Shown here piece after piece: positions 1-4,879 of a stretch of 5,222 bases of DNA. Source of the stretch: Solirubrobacteraceae bacterium (lineage in GTDB: Bacteria; Actinomycetota; Thermoleophilia; Solirubrobacterales; Solirubrobacteraceae); contig JASHQV010000120.1 in the NCBI GenBank assembly GCA_030038955.1, positions 1 through 5,222 on the forward strand. The letters are read 5' to 3'. A program made the position numbers and the translations under genes. Below the pieces are notes generated by a model, which was not told where the DNA came from, searched no databases, and saw only the letters and a list, made by a program, of their open reading frames with translations. Numbering within the stretch: the first letter of the stretch is position 1; every line of letters starts with the position of its first letter.

Positions 1-1
1 C

Positions 2-259
2 GACGAGCTGCCGTTCGCGCTCACCGGCGGGCTGTTCTCGCGCGACCCGGGGACCGTGCGCTACGTCAGATCGCGAACCCCGGTCGGGAACCTGTACGTG
101 AACCGAGGGATCACCGGGGCGATCGTGGGGCGGCAGCCGTTCGGCGGCAACCGCCTGTCGGGCACCGGCTCGAAGGCCGGCGGGCCCGATTACCTGCTGC
201 AGTTCGTCGAGCCGCGGGCGGTGTCGGAGAACACGATGCGGCACGGTCTCGCGATCTGA
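2..259 (+). CDS. pruA: 1-pyrroline-5-carboxylate dehydrogenase (L-glutamate gamma-semialdehyde dehydrogenase), C-terminal 85 residues, 5' end outside window
   Basis: This is the end of an aldehyde dehydrogenase superfamily enzyme that oxidises glutamate gamma-semialdehyde (from 1-pyrroline-5-carboxylate) to glutamate with NAD(P)+, the second step of proline breakdown in the cytoplasm. The visible part carries the C-terminal signature of the P5C dehydrogenase branch in order: ALTGGLFSRDP, VGNLYVNRGITGAIVGRQ, PFGGNRLSGTGSKAGGPDYL, then a tail with ENTMRHG. The NR.(I/C)TGA(I/L)VGRQPFGG block and the SKAGGPDYL block separate this family (RocA/PruA) from generic aldehyde dehydrogenases. The catalytic Cys and Glu lie upstream of the window and cannot be checked. 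It ends in TGA at 257-259. Whether it is a stand-alone enzyme or the C-terminal part of a PutA fusion cannot be decided here. The family call is strong; the gene name (pruA or rocA) is convention. Confidence 0.93.
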   Translation, partial: DELPFALTGGLFSRDPGTVRYVRSRTPVGNLYVNRGITGAIVGRQPFGGNRLSGTGSKAGGPDYLLQFVEPRAVSENTMRHGLAI

Positions 260-260
260 T

Positions 261-303
261 CCGATTAATCTCTTGTTAGGCCTTGATTTAGTTTCGAGGT
301 GAG
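261..303 (+). promoter_or_regulatory. AT-rich spacer with possible promoter and Shine-Dalgarno-like GAGGTGAG
   Basis: The 62 bp between the dehydrogenase stop and the next start are clearly richer in A/T than their surroundings. A TANNNT hexamer (TAGTTT, 289-294) could be a -10 element, and GAGGTGAG at 296-303 is a good Shine-Dalgarno match. The match lies 18 nt from the ATG at 322, further than usual. No convincing -35 element is seen. The base composition suggests the membrane protein gene has its own promoter rather than relying only on readthrough from the dehydrogenase gene. Low certainty. Confidence 0.3.
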
Positions 304-321
304 CAATCATGGGGCCGGAGC

Positions 322-732
322 ATGTTCGGCGGCATTTCGAGCGGATGGAAGCTCGCCCTCACGGCGGGGCTGATGATCGCGATCCTCGGCAGCATCTGCG
401 TGCGTCCGCCGGGGCGGGCGGTCGCGCGGCGGGAGCTACGCCGGGTGGTGCTGTCGGCGCTGCTGCTGTATGCAGTCGGGGCGGTCGCATCGATGCTCCA
501 CCGCGGGCAGCTGGCCGGGGTCGTGTACGCGTCCGGGATCTGCGCGTGCTCGCTGGCGGTGTGGCTGTCGCGCGGGTCGGATCGTGGCGACGGGCCCGAC
601 GGGCCCGGCGGTGACGAGCCGCCCGAGGACGAGCATCCCCCACCCGGGCCCGAGGGGCTCCCGACGTTCGACTGGGACGAGTTCGATCGCGAGCGGGCGA
701 TCTGGGCCCTGCGCCAGCGGGCTGTCCACTGA
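322..732 (+). CDS. small three-helix membrane protein with acidic, proline-rich cytoplasmic-type tail, function unknown
   Basis: I do not recognise a named family. The 136-residue product has three hydrophobic stretches at about residues 9-27, 42-59 and 64-83, with Arg-rich connectors (RPPGRAVARRELRR between the first two). The tail, from about residue 84, is hydrophilic, begins with Gly/Pro/Asp/Glu repeats (85-112) and ends with PTFDWDEFDRERAIWALRQR. The FDWDEFDRE segment looks like a short amphipathic or docking motif; this is inference. Third codon positions are strongly G/C in this frame, supporting real coding. The ATG at 322 is the only sensible start, because an in-frame TAG lies at 289-291. 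The best Shine-Dalgarno match (296-303) sits 18 nt away and is better spaced for an out-of-frame ATG at 309, so initiation is not fully explained. It lies 62 bp after the dehydrogenase gene on the same strand and converges on pdxT. Confidence 0.72.
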   Translation: MFGGISSGWKLALTAGLMIAILGSICVRPPGRAVARRELRRVVLSALLLYAVGAVASMLHRGQLAGVVYASGICACSLAVWLSRGSDRGDGPDGPGGDEPPEDEHPPPGPEGLPTFDWDEFDRERAIWALRQRAVH

Positions 733-949
733 CCGCCGCCGAGACGACCAGCGCCGATCGAGGCGCGCGAGCTAGTGCGCCTCCCGCAAACATTGCACCC
801 GCAATGGCGGCCCCGGATGACCACTGACCTCGGATCCTCGTGCAGCGCTGCTGCACCACGGGACCACCGGCGTTCCGCCGGCGGTGCCCGTCCTCGGCCA
901 GCGGCCCCCGAACCTCGCCATTTCACGCACAACGCTCCCGGGAGACCCA
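733..949. other. 217-bp intergenic region between convergent genes
   Basis: No reading frame here has convincing coding character. The region separates the stop of the membrane protein gene (plus) from the stop of pdxT (minus). It holds small hairpins: a 6-bp stem with a 4-nt loop at 791-806 (CATTGC/GCAATG), a 7-bp stem with a 3-nt loop at 840-856 (GTGCAGC/GCTGCAC), and a stronger GC-rich hairpin at 863-885 listed separately. None is followed by a T-tract. The first is best placed to end the plus-strand transcript. I see nothing else. Confidence 0.5.
863..885 (-). terminator. GC-rich hairpin, possible terminator of pdxS-pdxT
   Basis: Arms 863-872 and 876-885 pair over 10 positions with one mismatch (A866 x C882) around a 3-nt loop; the core is CCGGCG/CGCCGG. 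It lies about 65 nt beyond the pdxT stop in the direction of transcription. There is no U-tract on either side, which is common in high-GC actinobacterial terminators but weakens the call, since chance GC palindromes are frequent at this composition. Confidence 0.3.
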
Positions 950-1585
950 CTAGTCGCTGATCAGCGCGAGCAGCAGCTCGTGCAGCCGCGTCTCGCCCGA
1001 CAGCTCGGGGTGGAACGAGATCGCGATCAGCTTCTCCTGGCGCACCGCCACGGGATGGCCGTCGACCTCGGCCAGGACCTTCAGCTTGGGACCGTGCTCG
1101 GCGATCCACGGCGCCCGGATGAACACCGCGTGGACCGGGGGCCCGGAGACCCCGTCGAGCTCCAGGTCGGCCTCGAACGAGCGCGTCTGGCGGCCGAACG
1201 CGTTGCGCTCGGCGACGCCGTCGAGCAGCCCCAGGTGACGGCGGTCGAGCATGATCATCCCAGCGCAGGTGCCGAGTATCGGCGTGCCCCGCGCGGCCAG
1301 CTCGCGCAGCGGCTCGGCGAGCTGCTCGCGCTCGATCCCGAGCGTCATCACGGTCGATTCGCCACCGGGGATGATCAGCGCGTCGAGCCCGTCGAGGTCG
1401 GCCGGCACCCGCACTTCGCGGGGCTCGGCGCCCAGCTGCACGAGGATCTTCGCGTGCGCCTCGAAGTCGCCCTGCAGTGCGAGGATGCCGACCGTCGGGT
1501 AGCCGGCCGGGGCGTCGTCGGTGGGACCGTCGGGTCTGGCCGTGGGTTGGCTGGCGAGCGTGCCGGCCGTGGCGCGTTCGCTCAC
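950..1585 (-). CDS. pdxT: pyridoxal 5'-phosphate synthase glutaminase subunit PdxT
   Basis: PdxT is a class I-type glutamine amidotransferase. It hydrolyses glutamine and channels ammonia to PdxS, which makes pyridoxal 5'-phosphate (vitamin B6) from ribose 5-phosphate and glyceraldehyde 3-phosphate. Visible signatures, counting from the GTG start, are VGILALQGDFEAH (about 32-44), the oxyanion-region PGGEST (73-78), nucleophile Cys107 in GTCAGMIML, FIRAPWI (155-161), and the His192/Glu194 pair in SFHPEL, so the catalytic triad is complete. The 211 residues exceed the usual 185-200 because about 29 polar, low-complexity residues precede the conserved core. GTG at 1585-1583 is chosen because it overlaps the pdxS TGA as GTGA (4 bp), a typical arrangement for translational coupling. 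A TTG one codon earlier (1588) is possible. No Met/Val/Leu start exists at the canonical core start, so the extension is probably real. No Shine-Dalgarno is seen upstream, consistent with coupling. Confidence 0.95.
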   Translation of the reverse strand: MSERATAGTLASQPTARPDGPTDDAPAGYPTVGILALQGDFEAHAKILVQLGAEPREVRVPADLDGLDALIIPGGESTVMTLGIEREQLAEPLRELAARGTPILGTCAGMIMLDRRHLGLLDGVAERNAFGRQTRSFEADLELDGVSGPPVHAVFIRAPWIAEHGPKLKVLAEVDGHPVAVRQEKLIAISFHPELSGETRLHELLLALISD

Positions 1586-2487
1586 CAACCGCGGGGGGAG
1601 AGCAGCTGCTCCGCCTCGAGCTTGGAGGTCTCGAGGCTGTCCATCGCCTTGCCCAGACCGGTGGAGGCGGCGGCGACCCGTGCCGGATCCGCGTAGTGGG
1701 TGGTGGCCTCGACGATCGCCCGCGCGCGGCGCTCCGGGTTCGATGACTTGAAGATGCCCGAGCCGACGAACACGCCCTCGGCGCCGAGCTGCATCACCAG
1801 GCTGGCATCGGCGGGAGTGGCGATCCCGCCGGCGCAGAACAGCACGACCGGCAGGCGACCGTCAGCCGCCACCTGGCGGACCAGCGGCAGCGGCGCCTGC
1901 AGCTCCTTGGCGGCGGTCGGGAGCTCTTCCAGGCCGAGCGTCGTCAGCCGACGGAGCTCCTGGCGGATCAGCCGCAGGTGGCGGACCGCGTTGACGATGT
2001 CGCCAGTCCCGGCCTCGCCCTTGGAGCGGATCATCGCGGCGCCCTCGCCGATCCGGCGCAGCGCCTCGCCGAGGTTGGTGGCGCCGCACACGAACGGGAC
2101 CTTGAACGCCCACTTGTCGATGTGGTTGGCCTCATCGGCGGGGGTCAGCACCTCGGACTCGTCGATGTAGTCGACGTCCAGCGCCTCGAGCACCTGCGCC
2201 TCGGCGAAGTGGCCGATCCGTGCCTTCGCCATCACCGGGATGCTGACAGCGCTCTGGATGCCCTGGATCATCTCGGGGTCGGACATCCGCGCGACGCCGC
2301 CATCGCGGCGGATGTCGGCGGGCACGCGCTCCAGCGCCATCACCGCGGCGGCTCCGGCGTCCTCGGCGATCTTCGCCTGCTCGGGCGTGACCACGTCCAT
2401 GATCACGCCGCCCTTGAGCATCTCGGCGAGGCCGGACTTGACCGTGAACGTCGCCTCGTCGCGGGGCGTGTGGCCGTTGCTCGCCAT
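1582..2487 (-). CDS. pdxS: pyridoxal 5'-phosphate synthase lyase subunit PdxS
   Basis: PdxS is the (beta/alpha)8-barrel synthase subunit of the DXP-independent vitamin B6 pathway. It condenses ribose 5-phosphate, glyceraldehyde 3-phosphate and ammonia from PdxT, and family members form a dodecamer decorated with PdxT. Counting from ATG 2487, the 301-residue product has GGVIMDVV with Asp31, MALERVPADIRRDGGVARM (50-68), the first Schiff-base lysine Lys88 in PVMAKARIGH, DYIDESEVLTPADE (106-119), PFVCGATNLGEA, and the second essential lysine Lys156 in IRSKGEAGTG. The phosphate-site loops FCAGGIATPADA and GVFVGSGIFKS are also present. Length and motifs are typical, with nothing missing. A TTG three codons upstream (2496) is possible, but ATG 2487 fits better: a TACACT -10-like hexamer ends 8 nt before it, implying a leaderless transcript, and the TTG would overlap that hexamer. 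It is first in the operon with pdxT. Confidence 0.97.
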   Translation of the reverse strand: MASNGHTPRDEATFTVKSGLAEMLKGGVIMDVVTPEQAKIAEDAGAAAVMALERVPADIRRDGGVARMSDPEMIQGIQSAVSIPVMAKARIGHFAEAQVLEALDVDYIDESEVLTPADEANHIDKWAFKVPFVCGATNLGEALRRIGEGAAMIRSKGEAGTGDIVNAVRHLRLIRQELRRLTTLGLEELPTAAKELQAPLPLVRQVAADGRLPVVLFCAGGIATPADASLVMQLGAEGVFVGSGIFKSSNPERRARAIVEATTHYADPARVAAASTGLGKAMDSLETSKLEAEQLLSPRGW

Positions 2488-2495
2488 CGCGGTCA

Positions 2496-2501
2496 AGTGT
2501 A
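2496..2501 (-). promoter_or_regulatory. -10-like element of a leaderless pdxS promoter
   Basis: Read on the minus strand, TACACT (matching TANNNT) is followed by 8 nt (TGACCGCG) and then the pdxS ATG. A start site the usual 6-8 nt after the -10 would fall on or next to the A of the ATG, so the mRNA would have no 5' leader. This agrees with the absence of any Shine-Dalgarno here. No TTGACA-like -35 is visible, which is common in actinobacteria. Inferred from spacing only. Confidence 0.5.
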
Positions 2502-2511
2502 CTCGGGGCTG

Positions 2512-2517
2512 TATCGT
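2512..2517 (+). promoter_or_regulatory. -10-like element of a leaderless thioesterase promoter
   Basis: TATCGT (TANNNT) is followed by 8 nt (GCGCCGCC) and then GTG at 2526. This is the same geometry as the pdxS promoter on the other strand, from which it is separated by only 10 bp. No Shine-Dalgarno precedes the GTG. The two polymerase footprints would overlap, so the promoters are likely to compete. No clear -35 is seen. Confidence 0.45.
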
Positions 2518-2525
2518 GCGCCGCC

Positions 2526-3353
2526 GTGGACGGGGTGTACGAACTGCGACAAGGGTCGCTCTACGCGACGGACCTGTCGCGCGGCCCGTGGGACGCCGGC
2601 GCGCAGCATGGCGGCCCGCCGGCGGCGGTGCTGATGCGAGCGTTCGAGCGCTGCGGCGACACGGGGCTCGCGATCGGGCGCGTCACCTACGAGCTGCTGC
2701 GACCGGTGCCGCTCGGCGAGCTGCGGGTGACGACCTCGCTCGTGCGGCCCGGCAAGCGGGTGCAGCTGCTGGAGGGGTCGCTGTGGTCTGGTGAGGGTGT
2801 CGAGGTCGTGCGCGCGCGGGCGCTGCGGGTGGCGCGGGCGCCCGCGTCGATCGGCGCGCGCCAGCCCGGTGCGAGCGAGCCGGCGGCGGAGCGACTGTCG
2901 CCCGGGCCGGCAGCGGAGCGCCTCTCGCCCGGGCCCGAGGCGGGGCGAACAGTCGACTTCCCCCGGCGCGAGGGCCGCCTGTTCCCGGTCGATGGCATGG
3001 ACATCCGGTTCGTCTCCGGCGGCTTCCTCGACCCCGGACCGGCGGCCGCCTGGTTTCGCCTGAAGCATCCGCTGGTCGCGGGCGAGCAGCCCACCGCCTA
3101 CCAGCGCCTCGCCGCCGCCGCCGACTTTCCCAACGGGATCGCCACCGAGCTTGACTGGGCACAGTGGCTGTTCATCAACCCCGATTTGACGATCCACATC
3201 GAGCGCGAGCCACGCGGCGAGTGGATCGGCCTCGACGCGTCGATGCGGGTCTCCGCGAACGGCTGCGGGCAGTCGGAGGCGGTGCTGTACGACCTGGAGG
3301 GACGGGTCGGGCGCTCGCTGCAGACGCTGTTCGTGGCGGCGCGTGGAGCCTGA
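2526..3353 (+). CDS. acyl-CoA thioesterase family protein (TesB-like double hotdog)
   Basis: This is a thioesterase-like superfamily protein with two fused hotdog domains (the TesB/4HBT_3 type common in actinobacteria), expected to hydrolyse acyl-CoA thioesters in the cytoplasm; the substrate is unknown. The N-terminal hotdog (about 1-105) has the characteristic WDAGAQHGGPPAAVLMRAFE helix region (22-41) and then TYELLRPVPLGELRV. The C-terminal hotdog (about 155-271) has NPDLTIHIEREPRGEWIGLD and GQSEAVLYDLEGRVGRSLQTLFV, a typical family ending. The linker (about 106-150) is Pro/Ala/Arg-rich and contains an exact tandem duplication of the 9-residue unit PAAERLSPG (119-136). At 275 residues the length is normal. 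GTG 2526 is chosen for its 8-nt spacing from a -10-like hexamer; GTG 2535 is an alternative. It is divergent from pdxS, convergent with the RpiR gene and has no same-strand partner. The family call is good; catalytic activity is inferred. Confidence 0.85.
   Translation: MDGVYELRQGSLYATDLSRGPWDAGAQHGGPPAAVLMRAFERCGDTGLAIGRVTYELLRPVPLGELRVTTSLVRPGKRVQLLEGSLWSGEGVEVVRARALRVARAPASIGARQPGASEPAAERLSPGPAAERLSPGPEAGRTVDFPRREGRLFPVDGMDIRFVSGGFLDPGPAAAWFRLKHPLVAGEQPTAYQRLAAAADFPNGIATELDWAQWLFINPDLTIHIEREPRGEWIGLDASMRVSANGCGQSEAVLYDLEGRVGRSLQTLFVAARGA
2880..2933 (+). repeat. in-frame 27-bp tandem duplication inside the thioesterase linker
   Basis: Two adjacent 27-bp units (2880-2906 and 2907-2933) differ at 3 of 27 positions, and all three differences are synonymous. 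Both encode the same 9 residues, PAAERLSPG. The copy boundaries coincide with codon boundaries, and the unit lies in the disordered-looking linker between the two hotdog domains, so the duplication leaves both folds intact. Confidence 0.9.
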
Positions 3354-3389
3354 GCGCCGCATCGGGCCTGAGCGTCTTTCGCGGGTTTT

Positions 3390-3434
3390 CGCGGGTCGAA
3401 TATCGACTGACTATCCGTCGATATTCGACCCGCG
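3390..3434. terminator. perfect 18-bp inverted repeat between convergent genes, probable bidirectional terminator
   Basis: Arm 3390-3407 pairs perfectly with 3417-3434 around a 9-nt loop (3408-3416, TGACTATCC). It starts 36 nt after the thioesterase stop and ends 4 nt before the RpiR gene stop, the expected place for a shared terminator. There is no U-tract after the stem in either direction, so it is an L-shaped or stem-only type if it works as a terminator. Each arm also contains its own shorter dyad, GTCGA-3 nt-TCGAC. A 10-bp near-direct repeat, (C/T)TTTCGCGGG, at 3376-3385 and 3386-3395 runs into the left arm. Confidence 0.75.
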
Positions 3435-3438
3435 GCGG

Positions 3439-4320
3439 CTACTTGAGGCGGAACGCCTTGATGCGGACGTCGTAGGACTGGGCGTCGCGGCTGTAGACGC
3501 CGTAGGCGAGCGCCTGGATGATCGACAGCAGCGCCGTGTGCGAGCGCACGAACGCCGGCGTGTTGGACGAGTAGTACAGGCGGATGCGCGCCAGGCGGGC
3601 GACCTCGGAGAGGGTCGCGTCGGTGATCGCCATGGTCGTCGCCTTGCGGTGCCGAGCGAGCTTCATCGTGCGCGTGATCAGCGGGTGCGGGCGGCCCGCC
3701 GACATCCCGATCACGAGCGTCTGCTCGTCGATCCGGCTGAGCCGGCCGAGCGCCTCCTGGCTCGGGCTCGCGACGATCTCCGCCCGGAGGTCCAGCAGCA
3801 TCAGCAGGTGGCGCAGGTAACTGGCGAAGAACGCCATCTGGTCGGCGCCGGCGATCAGCACCTTCTCGGCCGAGACGATCGCGTCGATCGCCGCCTCGAC
3901 CTCCGAGCGCGACAGCTTGTGGGCGGTGTCCTCAACGTTGACGTGGTCGGAGGCGAGCGCCGACTCGAACTCGGTGTGGTCAAGCGAGAACAGCGGCGCG
4001 GCGCCGCCGTTGCCGTTCTCGGCGGCCTGTCCGGGCGGCCGGCGGCGGTACTCGTCGCGCGCGGCCTGCTGGAGCTCGGGAAAGCCCTCGAAGCCGAGCG
4101 CCTGCGAGAACCGCACGACCGTGCTGGACGACGTGTTCGCCCGGCGAGCGAGTTCCTCGGCGGTCTGGAAGGCGGCCTCGTCAAGGTGGTCGACGATGTA
4201 CTGGGCGACGTCCTTCTGAGAGCGGCTGAAGTCGTCGAACCGTGTGCGGATGTAGCCGGACAGGGCCTGGTGACCATGCGGCGCCGCAGGTGCCGCGGTG
4301 GAGCTTGATCCTTGCTTCAT
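3439..4320 (-). CDS. RpiR-family transcriptional regulator (HTH plus SIS domain)
   Basis: RpiR/MurR regulators bind DNA through an N-terminal helix-turn-helix and sense phosphosugars through a C-terminal SIS (sugar isomerase) domain. Counting from ATG 4320, the 293-residue product has an HTH domain at about 20-96, with the family pattern of QKDVAQYIVDH, AEELARRANTSSSTVVRFSQ and LGFEGFPELQ. A Gly/Asn/Ala-rich linker (about 95-110) follows. The SIS domain spans about 140-275, including VLIAGADQMAFFASYL, TLVIGMSAGRPHP (the phosphosugar-binding loop region, with Ser207) and AITDATLSEVARLA. The frame stays open up to a TTG at 4437, but the extra 39 residues are Arg/Cys-rich and unlike the family, so ATG 4320 is preferred. 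No Shine-Dalgarno is seen before it. An inverted repeat 3 nt upstream (4324-4347) may be an autoregulatory operator. No sugar-metabolism gene lies beside it, so its ligand and targets cannot be inferred. Confidence 0.9.
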   Translation of the reverse strand: MKQGSSSTAAPAAPHGHQALSGYIRTRFDDFSRSQKDVAQYIVDHLDEAAFQTAEELARRANTSSSTVVRFSQALGFEGFPELQQAARDEYRRRPPGQAAENGNGGAAPLFSLDHTEFESALASDHVNVEDTAHKLSRSEVEAAIDAIVSAEKVLIAGADQMAFFASYLRHLLMLLDLRAEIVASPSQEALGRLSRIDEQTLVIGMSAGRPHPLITRTMKLARHRKATTMAITDATLSEVARLARIRLYYSSNTPAFVRSHTALLSIIQALAYGVYSRDAQSYDVRIKAFRLK

Positions 4321-4323
4321 AGG

Positions 4324-4347
4324 CAGCGATCTGTTTCGACGTCGCTG
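4324..4347. promoter_or_regulatory. inverted repeat just upstream of the RpiR start, possible operator
   Basis: CAGCGA (4324-4329) and TCGCTG (4342-4347) form a 6-bp dyad with a 12-nt spacer, immediately before the regulator's ATG (4320-4318). RpiR-family proteins bind dyad sites and often control themselves, which makes this a candidate operator. A dyad this short could arise by chance in GC-rich DNA, and I found no second copy in the window. I see no clear -10 element for this gene. Confidence 0.25.
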
Positions 4348-4458
4348 GGGGCCGTTCCTTCCCGCCACCTGGCAGCGGCGTCGACGGCACCCTGTAGAAC
4401 ACGTCGGCGAACCCGCACGGAGCGCCCGGCCAGACAACGACCCGGGCTACAGCCGCGG

Positions 4459-4701
4459 TCAGGCCGAGGGAGTCACTCCCGGTGGCCCGGTCTGCGTCCT
4501 CCGCTGGCGCTCCTGATTCTGACGGCGCTCGACGATCACCTGGGCGACGATGTAGACGATCAGCCCGTTGACGAGCACGCCGATCCCCAGGAACGTGATC
4601 AGCAGCGCCAACGTCTGCCCGAGCGAGCTTGGGGACTCGCCGAGCCCGAGGATGCCTGAGGCGATCACCAAGTGCATGTCGAAGATCATATAGCTCGTCA
4701 T
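4459..4701 (-). CDS. small single-span membrane protein (80 aa), function unknown
   Basis: Not recognised. The product has a mildly hydrophobic N-terminus (residues 4-20, ending GILGLGES), a strong transmembrane segment at about 30-56 (Leu/Ile/Val/Gly-rich, with one Asn at 45) and a charged Arg/Gln/Glu tail (ERRQNQERQRR, 58-68) ending in a Pro/Gly/Thr stretch. The hydrophobic segment followed directly by a basic tail predicts an inner-membrane protein with its C-terminus in the cytoplasm. ATG 4701 is supported by a strong purine-rich Shine-Dalgarno (GGGGGAGGGG, minus strand, 4722-4713) 11 nt upstream. In-frame ATGs at 4689 and 4677 are alternatives. It lies 138 bp upstream of the RpiR gene on the same strand and starts 43 bp from the divergent tRNA. 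Co-transcription with the regulator is possible but not shown. Confidence 0.7.
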   Translation of the reverse strand: MTSYMIFDMHLVIASGILGLGESPSSLGQTLALLITFLGIGVLVNGLIVYIVAQVIVERRQNQERQRRTQTGPPGVTPSA

Positions 4702-4728
4702 CCCGACCCGATCCCCTCCCCCACCCGT

Positions 4729-4734
4729 TACGTT
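4729..4734 (+). promoter_or_regulatory. -10-like element for the CAU tRNA
   Basis: TACGTT (TANNNT) lies 10 nt before the first base of the tRNA, so transcription would begin a few bases upstream of the mature 5' end, as is normal for a tRNA processed by RNase P. No clear -35 is visible in the C-rich stretch upstream, part of which is the Shine-Dalgarno of the gene on the other strand. Confidence 0.4.
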
Positions 4735-4744
4735 CTGTGACGAA

Positions 4745-4817
4745 GGCCCGGTAGCTCAGTGGTCAGAGCAGCGGACTCATAATCCGTCGCGCGCAGGTTC
4801 GACTCCTGCCCGGGCCA
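4745..4817 (+). tRNA. tRNA with CAU anticodon, probably tRNA-Ile2 (lysidine type), alternatively elongator tRNA-Met
   Basis: A full cloverleaf can be drawn by hand. Acceptor stem GGCCCGG (4745-4751) pairs with CCGGGCC (4810-4816), discriminator A4817. The D arm is GCTC/GAGC with an 8-nt loop. Anticodon stem GCGGA/TCCGT (one G-U pair) carries loop CTCATAA with anticodon CAT at 4778-4780. The variable loop is 5 nt. T arm GCAGG/CCTGC has loop TTCGACT. The 3' CCA tail is not encoded after A4817. The elongator-type loop and fully paired first base pair exclude initiator tRNA. The acceptor pairs C4-G69 and C5-G68 are those known in E. coli to let TilS (tRNA-Ile lysidine synthetase) pick tRNA-Ile2 over tRNA-Met, so reading of AUA as Ile after lysidine modification is favoured. 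Automated tools may label it Met. A degraded integrase follows it directly. Confidence 0.95.
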
Positions 4818-4879
4818 TTCAGAAACCCCTGGTAATTGCTTGTTCCTCTGCATCCGATAGCGCGAGACACTCCGTCTAA

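Noticed and set aside
288..1109. Minus-strand open frame of 273 codons over the membrane protein gene and the intergenic region
   Set aside because: Arg/Ser/Pro-rich product, overlaps pdxT and the better-supported membrane protein gene; no motifs seen.
884..1696. Long plus-strand open frame (270 codons)
   Set aside because: It lies antisense to pdxT and the end of pdxS, whose catalytic motifs are unmistakable; long antisense frames are expected at this GC content.
2880..2933. Repeat considered as part of a CRISPR-like or mobile array
   Set aside because: Only two adjacent units without spacers, in frame inside a gene; a simple tandem duplication explains it.
2493..3362. Minus-strand open frame of 289 codons opposite the thioesterase
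   Set aside because: Arg/Pro-rich low-complexity product without motifs; the plus strand encodes a recognisable double hotdog protein with a family-typical C-terminus.
3343..4308. Plus-strand open frame of 321 codons
   Set aside because: Antisense shadow of the RpiR-family gene, crosses the terminator hairpin, and shows no domain pattern.
4321..4437. N-terminal extension of the RpiR protein from a TTG start
   Set aside because: The 39 extra residues are Arg/Cys/Gly-rich and unlike the family; ATG 4320 gives a normal length.
4818..4879. Possible direct repeat of the tRNA 3' end as a second att site close to the tRNA
   Set aside because: No second copy of the T arm or acceptor 3' strand is found here or elsewhere in the remaining window.
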